Of a stretch of DNA of 64,000 nucleotides, positions 44,875 through 51,068 are shown piece by piece. Below the pieces are notes generated by a model. It saw only the letters and a program-made list of their open reading frames with translations, searched no databases and had not been told where the DNA came from. This stretch comes from Amarolinea aalborgensis (GTDB lineage: Bacteria; Chloroflexota; Anaerolineae; SSC4; Amarolineaceae). The translations under genes and the position numbers were made by a program. The DNA lies in NCBI RefSeq assembly GCF_900491745.1, contig NZ_UETR01000007.1, positions 1 through 64,000 on the forward strand, given 5' to 3'. Every line of letters starts with the position of its first letter. Position 1 is the stretch's first letter.

Positions 44875-47731
44875 CTTGGATCTCCTTAGTGAATATGGAT
44901 TGGGAACAACGAAAGCCTGTGGAATTGTTTGCAAATAGCGGATCCGTAGAATCATAGTAGGTGGGCGTGACGAGCATAGACTCCCATGAGCCACCTCGTT
45001 TGTAAACTGTTGACACCTCCTTTTGACCTTTCCAAATCATGGTGCAGCGATAACGATCCCGATCGCAGTCTTCAGTGGAAGCAGTCCATTCGCTGACGTT
45101 GCCAAGCAAATGCATGATGCCTTCGGGCGTACTTCCCGCGGAAAACCGTTGGTCATCTACGGGAACGGTATGGGTTGGACCTGGCCCAATGTAGTCTGGG
45201 AACATAGTGTTAGCATAGTCAGGTTCTGGAGTTTCTGCAGTATCCCATGGGTAACTACGTGACTTTGTTCCGCGAGCTGTTCGTTCCCATTCAGCTTCCG
45301 TGGGCAACCGTTGACCCAACCAGTTACAGAAGGCTGCCGCCTGGTAGGCATCCACCCACACGACCGGAAGAGATCCATCAGCCGTTTCAATATCATCGAA
45401 ACCCTCTGTTATGGCAGGCTCGCGTGGATGTGAGCATTTCTTGGCCTTCATGCAAAGCCGATACTGGGCGTAGCTTACCTCATAAGTATCAATAGCGAAA
45501 GCGGCGACAAACACCACCTGGGGCGGATATATGCGATTGTTGCCTGGAAGCGAGTCACCCAGTGTCACTGATGCCGCCGGAAACGACACTTGTGGTCGTT
45601 CCGCTGCTCCACGCAGGAGGAAATCTCTTACTTGCTGGGAAACCGGGATTGCAGCCAGGACAAGCAAACCCGCCAGGGCAAAGCGTTGTAACCACTTGAT
45701 GCGGGTTCCTCGCCTGCTGCTCAACGCTACCAATTTGCGTTGGTCGGGCCGCCAGTCGGGCATACCTGAAGCACCTTGTTGCACCAGGTTCAGCTCGACT
45801 CCTCCAAGCAGAAGGGGATCTTTCGTGTTCAAACTCGACTCGCGGGCCCGGCTCTCCAAGATTCGCCGTGCGCGCTGCCCCGGTGCCTCCGATTTGTCGA
45901 ACCGCATACGCACGTGTGGCGCCAGGGTGTCGTGGGTCAGGCGGCTGGCGGGGGACTGGCCGGGCTGGTTGCGGGACGGGTCCACGAGCAGGTAGAGGTC
46001 TCGGCATTCTTGCAGCAAGGCGGACAGCACGTCCAGGCGATGCTGGTAGGTCTGTTCCAAGTCGGCCAGGGTGCGCTGCTCTGCGGTGCCGAGCGGCGTG
46101 GTGTGATAGGCCAGCAGATCCAACGCCAGGCCGGAGTCCACGACCTCCGGCTGCCGCTCGTGCAGCGCTCGCAACTGCCGGCTCAGAAAGTCATCCAGCG
46201 ACAGGCCGCGCGAGCGAAACTCGTGATACAGGTCTTCGTCGAAGGTCGGACGATCGTAACTGCGCGCCCGGGCCGCGTCCCACATGTCCGTCAGCAGGAT
46301 CGCCAACATGGGCGCGACGGGCGATTCGCGGTCGGCCAGGAGGTCGTCGGCGATCAGACCGGGCAGCGCGTCGGCAACGATCAGCCGGTAGTGAGCGCGC
46401 AGCCGCGGCGTGGCCTGTGGGCCGGCCACCACCTCGGCGATGCCCACCCGCCCCAACCGCTCCAGGAAGGATTTGCCGTTGGGCAAGCGGTGTTCAGTCA
46501 AGCGTTTGTCAATTTCGGCCAACCATTCCTTGCGGAAGCTGAGGATCAGCCGGCCCTGCGGCCGGCGGCCGATGTCAGCAAACAGGCCCGTCAGTGCGGT
46601 CAAGAAGACCACCAGCTCGTCCCCCTGTTGGGCATGGGGCCGCGTGAACAACTCCTCAACCTGGTCGAGCACGACCAGCAGCGGCCGGCCGCCCTGCGCT
46701 TCTGCCGTCCGCCAGGCTGCGGCCAGGTCAGCGCCGGGATCAGCCTCCAGCGCGACGGCCAGCGTGCCCGCCAGGCCCAGGGCCTGATCTCGCCGCGCGT
46801 AGCGGACCGCGTGACTGTCCTCCAGCCGCGGGAGTAGCCCGGCCGCCAGCAGCGACGATTTGCCCACGCCCGATTGGCCGTAGAAGAGGATGATCGGCGG
46901 GCTGCCGGCCGCGGTCACCTGTTCGTACAATTCTCGAATCTCCCGCCCCCGGCCGAAGAAGATCTCGGCATCCTCGCGACGGTAGAAATCCAGGTAGCGG
47001 TACGGCTTATCAGGCAAATCCAGCGGCGGCAGCTCGGGCAGACCGAAAAACGGATCGTTAGCAGCTTCGGCCAGGCTCCAGTCCATGCGCTCCGCAGCCC
47101 CGGCCGGATACAACTGCCAGGGAATGCGCTGGTCGCCCGCCCCTTCCTCCTCGGCCGCGCCGATGTGGCGGAAGCGCGCGCCGCCCTGCATCTCCATGGC
47201 GGCCTTGGCCTGCTCGAACGCCACCCCAATCGCTCCGCCGCCGGCCAGGCCCTGGTAGAAACGGGCGGCGAATTCGGCGGCCATGCCATCTTCCACCGCC
47301 TGATCGGTGGCGATGACCGCATGCACGCCCGCGTCCAGCAGGTCGCTCACCTGGCCCTGGGTGGAGCAGCCGTTGAGGAAGACCAGCGCCAGCCCGCGCT
47401 GCTGCGCCAGGAAGCGGGCCAGGCCGCCGGCGTCGGCTGCGGCAGGCTGGCCCGCGACCGTCTCCAGCAGCAGCCGGTAGCCGTCCGCATGGCCGCCGAA
47501 GTGGAAGATGGCGATGCGATTCCGGTAGCGGGCGTCCTGAAACACGTCGAGGATATCGCTGGCCGTCGCGTTCTGTCGCACCACCAGCTCGCAGAGGCCG
47601 CGCTGCTCGGCCGCGCCGAGCGCCCGCTGCACCTGCCGCGCCTCCTCCGCCAGGTTGCGCAGATAGCGCGCCCGGTCGTCGCGGTCGTTGGCGAAGGCGA
47701 GGAAGAGGATGGGTTTGGCAATGACAGTCAT
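44864..47731 (-). CDS. CHAT protease - nSTAND ATPase - TM - FGE/SUMF1 protein
   Basis: 955 residues, uninterrupted. CHAT (caspase-like) protease at about 1-200: catalytic His81 in FHFGGHAD and Cys122 in FLNGCSTQGQ. YRYLDFYRREDAEIFFGR leads into the nSTAND ATPase: Walker A GQSGVGKSS (285-293), Walker B LLVVLDQVEELF (D356), helical part to about 620. One membrane segment at about 683-699 (ALAGLLVLAAIPVSQQV). Formylglycine-generating-enzyme-like domain at about 713-950 (RLPTEAEWERTARG, LLGNVSEWT, GFRCSQS). Such CHAT/STAND/sensor fusions belong to the NTP-dependent conflict systems described by Aravind's group. Expected role: an immunity or cell-death switch in which the FGE part senses and the CHAT part cleaves. 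It overlaps its neighbours by 4 and 11 bases. GC drops from the membrane segment on. Confidence 0.9.
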   Translation of the reverse strand: MTVIAKPILFLAFANDRDDRARYLRNLAEEARQVQRALGAAEQRGLCELVVRQNATASDILDVFQDARYRNRIAIFHFGGHADGYRLLLETVAGQPAAADAGGLARFLAQQRGLALVFLNGCSTQGQVSDLLDAGVHAVIATDQAVEDGMAAEFAARFYQGLAGGGAIGVAFEQAKAAMEMQGGARFRHIGAAEEEGAGDQRIPWQLYPAGAAERMDWSLAEAANDPFFGLPELPPLDLPDKPYRYLDFYRREDAEIFFGRGREIRELYEQVTAAGSPPIILFYGQSGVGKSSLLAAGLLPRLEDSHAVRYARRDQALGLAGTLAVALEADPGADLAAAWRTAEAQGGRPLLVVLDQVEELFTRPHAQQGDELVVFLTALTGLFADIGRRPQGRLILSFRKEWLAEIDKRLTEHRLPNGKSFLERLGRVGIAEVVAGPQATPRLRAHYRLIVADALPGLIADDLLADRESPVAPMLAILLTDMWDAARARSYDRPTFDEDLYHEFRSRGLSLDDFLSRQLRALHERQPEVVDSGLALDLLAYHTTPLGTAEQRTLADLEQTYQHRLDVLSALLQECRDLYLLVDPSRNQPGQSPASRLTHDTLAPHVRMRFDKSEAPGQRARRILESRARESSLNTKDPLLLGGVELNLVQQGASGMPDWRPDQRKLVALSSRRGTRIKWLQRFALAGLLVLAAIPVSQQVRDFLLRGAAERPQVSFPAASVTLGDSLPGNNRIYPPQVVFVAAFAIDTYEVSYAQYRLCMKAKKCSHPREPAITEGFDDIETADGSLPVVWVDAYQAAAFCNWLGQRLPTEAEWERTARGTKSRSYPWDTAETPEPDYANTMFPDYIGPGPTHTVPVDDQRFSAGSTPEGIMHLLGNVSEWTASTEDCDRDRYRCTMIWKGQKEVSTVYKRGGSWESMLVTPTYYDSTDPLFANNSTGFRCSQSIFTKEIQDAP

Positions 47732-47859
47732 GGGTTCACCCTCAGCAGAGGAAAGACGACGCTAACCCCGCCCGCGGGCGCTTCGACCACGAAGGCCCGA
47801 TAACGCTCGCCGGCGCGGGTGATGAGCAGGTCGAAGTTACGGTAGGCGGTGATGGTCAT
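47728..47859 (-). CDS. 43-residue scar peptide, CHAT-protein N-terminus
   Basis: MTITAYRNFDLLITRAGERY followed by RAFVVEAPAGGVSVVFPLLR and NP. The first ~38 residues match the conserved N-terminal strand-rich opening of long CHAT-domain proteins; only five residues then precede the stop. The stop overlaps the CHAT-nSTAND-FGE start in an ATGA, and its own ATG overlaps the stop of the preceding scar gene. It could be a deletion remnant that keeps its start, stop and coupling, or a genuine coupled microprotein. Two further damaged copies lie at 49354-49442 and 50038-50112. Confidence 0.5.
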   Translation of the reverse strand: MTITAYRNFDLLITRAGERYRAFVVEAPAGGVSVVFPLLRVNP

Positions 47860-47987
47860 GGATGGACCTCGTCTCGTGTGTGCGCCAGCCGCGCCGCGTC
47901 GTTGACCGCCGTGGTCAACCGTAGGATGCCAGGGCCGTAGGCGTCAATGCCGATGACGCCGTTGAGGGAGTGGGTGAGATCGGTCAT
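47856..47987 (-). CDS. 43-residue scar peptide, caspase N-terminus
   Basis: MTDLTHSLNGVIGIDAYGPG followed by ILRLTTAVNDAARLA and HTRDEVHP. The first ~35 residues match the start of C14 caspase-like proteins (GI-x-AYG...L-AV-DA-LA), the same opening as the large caspase gene at 55782. The protein then ends after eight residues, in an ATGA overlap with the next small gene. It is the first frame of a four-gene coupled set. An in-frame internal deletion of a full caspase gene is the simplest origin; function as a microprotein is open. Confidence 0.5.
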   Translation of the reverse strand: MTDLTHSLNGVIGIDAYGPGILRLTTAVNDAARLAHTRDEVHP

Positions 47988-48020
47988 AGTTGTTACGCCT
48001 CATCTTCATCGGCAGGGACG

Positions 48021-48029
48021 AGTATAGCA
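48021..48029 (-). promoter_or_regulatory. extended -10 element of the CHAT operon
   Basis: Minus strand TGCTATACT (-10 hexamer at 48021-48026), about 35 bases before the first small frame at 47987; no good -35. It lies back to back with the plus-strand promoter at 48038-48066. Confidence 0.45.
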
Positions 48030-48037
48030 GGGCTGTC

Positions 48038-48066
48038 TTGTTCTCATTATGCCCCTGCGGTATAAT
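48038..48066 (+). promoter_or_regulatory. promoter of the DUF2442 gene
   Basis: TTGTTC (48038-48043), 17-base spacer, perfect TATAAT (48061-48066), about 80 bases before the ATG at 48145. Confidence 0.65.
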
Positions 48067-48144
48067 CTCCCCAGGATCGTGTACGTCACTCGCTTGAGTG
48101 ATGGATCGTCTGGTTTGCGGGCTTTTGCCAGGAGTTGCCTGAAG

Positions 48145-48543
48145 ATGCCAGAGATATTAGGTTTCGCATTTGTCAAGGACTACGTCTTGAACGTGCGCTT
48201 CGATGACGGCGTCGAACGCGCGATTGACTTCGAGCCGATCTTGATTGGCCCTCTCTTTGGCCCGCTGCGCGATCCCAGGTTGTTTCGCCAGGTCAGGATA
48301 GACCCAAACTTGGGTACGCTGGTCTGGCCGACGGGGGCGGACATTGACCCGAGCGTCTTATATGACTGGCCCCGGCAGGTTGACGCCATCGTCCAACGGC
48401 GCCGGCAGCGCTGGGCCGTGGACTACAGCGAGCAGGGCAGCCGCGAGCGGTTCGACGGCGTCCTGCAAAAGGTCGCCGAGGCCAACCCGGAGCCTTACGA
48501 GGCCGATCGGCCGCCGGAAGAAACCGATCACGAGACCGAGTGA
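48145..48543 (+). CDS. DUF2442 protein with an RHH-antitoxin C-terminal tail
   Basis: 132 residues starting at ATG 48145 (MPEILGFAFVKDYVLNVRF). Residues 1-92 are a DUF2442 domain (VERAIDFEPILIGPLFGPLRD, ADIDPSVLYDWP), a small fold common in toxin-antitoxin islands. Residues from about 93 (SRERFDGVLQKVAEANPEPYEADRPPE) match the C-terminal tail of the ribbon-helix-helix antitoxin encoded 700 bases downstream (49097-49345). The gene therefore appears to be a chimera or an exchange between two cassettes. Its usual partner, a DUF4160 protein, is absent. Confidence 0.75.
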   Translation: MPEILGFAFVKDYVLNVRFDDGVERAIDFEPILIGPLFGPLRDPRLFRQVRIDPNLGTLVWPTGADIDPSVLYDWPRQVDAIVQRRRQRWAVDYSEQGSRERFDGVLQKVAEANPEPYEADRPPEETDHETE

Positions 48544-48611
48544 GCCTGCTTGCCTTGACCTTCTGCTGCCAATGATCCTTGAGGCGTCGTTGAGAACCCG
48601 ATCCGGTTTGT

Positions 48612-48640
48612 TTGACATCGTATACAGCACCGAATATAAT
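48612..48640 (+). promoter_or_regulatory. consensus promoter of the PIN/RHH toxin-antitoxin pair
   Basis: TTGACA (48612-48617), 17-base spacer, TATAAT (48635-48640): exact consensus in both hexamers, 31 bases before the GTG start. Confidence 0.85.
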
Positions 48641-48671
48641 ACCACTGTCTAGCACACCATCGGAGGCGCCC

Positions 48672-49100
48672 GTGCCAGGGCTTCAAATCGTGCTTGATAC
48701 CAACGTTCTTATTGCCGCGCTGCGTTCGCCCCGCGGCGCATCCTACCGTGTGTTGGAACTGCTCGACAAAGGTCATTTTGACGTTCACATTTCGGTGCCG
48801 TTGGTCCTGGAATACGAGAGCGTCGCCCTGCGACACCTTGATGACCTGTCGATCAGCCGCAGCAATGTAGAAGACTTTCTTGATTACCTCTGCCGCGTGG
48901 GTGTCGCCCACGAGATTTACTACGCCTGGCGTCCTTTCCTGAATGACCCGGATGACGACATGGTCTTGGAAGTGGCTGCTGCCAGCGGCAGCGATGCCAT
49001 TGTCACCTTCAACAAGCGTGACTTTCGCGGTTGTGAACGCTTTGGCGTGCGGCTGCTTACGCCCGCCGAGCTCCTGCAAGAGATCGGAGTGTCGAAATGA
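48672..49100 (+). CDS. PIN-domain toxin
   Basis: About 142 residues from the GTG at 48672, preceded by GGAGGCGCCC. A PIN-family ribonuclease of the 'putative toxin component' type: IVLDTNVLIAAL gives the first acidic residue, PLVLEYESV the second, and FLNDPDDDMVLEVAAASGSDAIVTFNKRDF the third and fourth. It probably cleaves RNA when freed from its antitoxin. Toxin precedes antitoxin, overlapping by ATGA. The strong promoter suggests autoregulation by the antitoxin. Confidence 0.85.
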   Translation: MPGLQIVLDTNVLIAALRSPRGASYRVLELLDKGHFDVHISVPLVLEYESVALRHLDDLSISRSNVEDFLDYLCRVGVAHEIYYAWRPFLNDPDDDMVLEVAAASGSDAIVTFNKRDFRGCERFGVRLLTPAELLQEIGVSK

Positions 49101-49345
49101 GCGCATTGAGTTTACGTTTGCCCGAGTCGCTCCACGCGCAGGTGCGCGAGCTGGCGGAGCGCGATAAGGTTTCGATCAATCAATTCGTCACCCTGGCGGT
49201 GGCCGAGAAAATTGCGGCGCTGCGCACGCTAGACTACATCAAGCAGCGCGGCGAGCGCGGTAGCCGCGAGCGGTTCGACCGCGTGCTGCAGAAGGTCGCC
49301 GAGGCGGACATGGAGCCTTACGAGGCCGATCGCTTGCCCGAATGA
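49097..49345 (+). CDS. ribbon-helix-helix (HicB-tail-like) antitoxin
   Basis: 82 residues. MSALSLRLPESLHAQVRELAERDKVSINQFVTLAVAEKI is a ribbon-helix-helix DNA-binding motif; the C-terminal half (YIKQRGERGSRERFDRVLQKVAEADMEPYEADRLPE) should bind and block the PIN toxin. It starts inside the toxin stop codon. The tail is duplicated in the DUF2442 chimera upstream. Confidence 0.8.
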   Translation: MSALSLRLPESLHAQVRELAERDKVSINQFVTLAVAEKIAALRTLDYIKQRGERGSRERFDRVLQKVAEADMEPYEADRLPE

Positions 49346-49353
49346 GCTGTCCT

Positions 49354-49442
49354 GGCCGGCAGGCGCCTCCACCTCGAAGGCGCGATCGCGCGCCCGCGCG
49401 GGCGATGAGGAGATCAAAGTGGCGGTAGGCGGTGATGGTCAT
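49354..49442 (-). pseudogene. damaged CHAT-protein N-terminus, second copy
   Basis: Starts ATG at 49442 with MTITAYRHFDLLIARAGAR, near-identical to the peptide at 47859, then needs one frame shift to continue as RAFEVEAPAGQ. It breaks off nine bases from the antitoxin stop on the opposite strand. The longer open frame in this register runs antisense to the antitoxin and is not real. Confidence 0.5.
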
Positions 49443-49537
49443 GGATGCGCCTCACGAATTGCTCTTGTCAGTGGCAGGCGTGTATCGGCTATGTTGATGA
49501 TTGGGCTGTTGTGCGGCTCAGCCCAAGGGCCATTGGT

Positions 49538-49948
49538 TTACGCTGGCGCCAGTTCTGGCGTGACATCAATCCCTTCGGCGACAATCGCTCGGCAAAGGGG
49601 GTGACGAATCTGTTCCATCCGCGCCCAGCGGGTCCAACTTACCACTACCAAGTTGAAGAGTACGTCGTGCTCCAAGGACAAACGCGAGCCAATGGTGAGA
49701 ATCTGATCTTTCACAGGCCAACGCTCGTCTGCCACGATCACCAGGAGATCAATGTCCGACTCTGGCGTGTCGTCATGGCGCGCCTTTGAGCCAAACAGGA
49801 TCACACGCTGGACCTGCAGAGACGGCTCACTCCACAGGCGTTGCACGAGGGTCTCGACAGCCTCACGATCGTGGTACCGAGCGCCCGTCAACGCCTCACG
49901 GGCCGCGTCCATATAGAGCCGGATCATCGCCTGGTTGGAATTGCTCAT
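49538..49948 (-). CDS. MNT-type nucleotidyltransferase-domain protein
   Basis: 136 residues. The minimal nucleotidyltransferase motif ILFGSKARHDDTPESDIDLLVIVAD (GSxAR...DSD-like SDIDLLV) is intact. Such proteins are usually MntA antitoxins that AMPylate a HEPN toxin; no HEPN gene is adjacent, so it may be solitary. A TATAAT-like box lies at 50006-50011 on the minus strand. The second conserved acidic patch is less clear. Confidence 0.75.
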   Translation of the reverse strand: MSNSNQAMIRLYMDAAREALTGARYHDREAVETLVQRLWSEPSLQVQRVILFGSKARHDDTPESDIDLLVIVADERWPVKDQILTIGSRLSLEHDVLFNLVVVSWTRWARMEQIRHPLCRAIVAEGIDVTPELAPA

Positions 49949-50037
49949 TTTTCAGCCTGTCAATCAGAAGAAGATAGCCTGTCGCACAATCTGCCAATGA
50001 TCTGAATTATACCCGGTTCTGCGTCAAACGAAAAGCG

Positions 50038-50112
50038 TTCGTCGAAGACGAAGCTAACCCCGCCCGCGGGCGCGTCCACCACGAAGGCGCCGGTAGCGCT
50101 CGCCAATCTCTA
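50038..50112 (-). pseudogene. damaged CHAT-protein N-terminus, third copy
   Basis: Minus strand encodes GERY-R then, after a one-base shift, AFVVDAPAGGVSFVFD: the same segment as in 47728-47859 but without a start codon or anything downstream. The rest of 49949-50254 holds no recognised gene. Confidence 0.4.
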
Positions 50113-50254
50113 TTACAGGTACAGACCAAGTTGCTGATACACCCGCGGTCCGACAGCTGACTTAGTGCAAGAATGCTTGTCCGATGGTCAATTCATTTGA
50201 CCGTTCAGGGAGATGACACAGTCGGTTGTAGGGCGCACGCTGTCTATTTGCGGA

Positions 50255-51058
50255 TTATGGTGTACTGGTCGGTGTTGGTGTGCACAGCACCTTTGCAGAT
50301 CCTGGCTCACGACGTTGGCATTCAGGCCCAGTGCATCGCCCTACGGCACGCGTCTGTGGATCATAGGTCACCATTCCGGATGAATCTTCAAAAACGTAGA
50401 CGCCAGTGCTCGTACGCCATTTGAAGGCAAGAGTGTTGGGATTGAAGATCGGAGTGCTTGCCACAAAATTCATGCTCGGCGCCTCGCAGGTAGCGCTTTG
50501 TGTTCGACAATCCGCGGTCAATGGAATAATAATGCTGATTGTACGGTCATCGGTTACGGGGAGAACCGAAAAAGGCCTAAAATCCTGGGTGTTTTCGGGC
50601 GTCGGGGTGGGAGTCGGAATAATGCAAGGATTACCACCAGGATTTCCCGCAGGAGCCACTTCACCAACGAGGCCTGGGTCATCCCACCACTGGCTGGCCA
50701 TCTGCTGTAATACCTGTGGGATGTACTCGAAGGGAATTGAGCTGTTGTTGTCCAATGCCCAATTCGACGGCAACAAGAAATCTACCTGTAAGTATTTACG
50801 ATCGATTGTAATGGTTGTCTTCCAACTCTCGGCCAGTCCCGGTTGCAACGAACCATCTTGGCCGACTTCGATGAGCGGCTCAATGATCTGTCCCGCAAGG
50901 CCTGGGACTGGCGTTTCGGTCTTCGCAACGTTAGTTGCGATACGCATTGGAGAAACAGATGGGTTAGGGGGACTTGGAGCAGCACACGCTGCCATAGAGA
51001 CGAGGCAGAGAAGGGCTAGAATACGAATGACTGACGAGTGTACTGAATGATTTCTCAT
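50255..51058 (-). CDS. secreted lipoprotein encoded behind the caspase-nSTAND-WD40 gene
   Basis: About 267 residues starting MRNHSVHSSVIRILALLCLV with a lipobox-like SMAAC, so it should be exported and lipid-anchored. After the signal, IIEPLIEVGQDGSLQPGLAESWKT resembles the beginning of family 5 extracellular solute-binding proteins. The rest (WWDDPGLVGEVAPAGNPGG, a TPTPTPE linker, a cysteine-containing end) is not recognised and is far too short for a complete binding protein. It starts ten bases after the WD40 gene stop and has the same low GC, so the two are probably an operon. A surface bait or ligand for the sensor is possible. Confidence 0.65.
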   Translation of the reverse strand: MRNHSVHSSVIRILALLCLVSMAACAAPSPPNPSVSPMRIATNVAKTETPVPGLAGQIIEPLIEVGQDGSLQPGLAESWKTTITIDRKYLQVDFLLPSNWALDNNSSIPFEYIPQVLQQMASQWWDDPGLVGEVAPAGNPGGNPCIIPTPTPTPENTQDFRPFSVLPVTDDRTISIIIPLTADCRTQSATCEAPSMNFVASTPIFNPNTLAFKWRTSTGVYVFEDSSGMVTYDPQTRAVGRCTGPECQRREPGSAKVLCTPTPTSTP

Positions 51059-51068
51059 GGCGGCCTCC

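Noticed and set aside
49239..49442. A 67-codon minus-strand gene overlapping the antitoxin end
   Set aside because: Only its first 20 codons resemble a known N-terminus; the rest is antisense to the RHH antitoxin.
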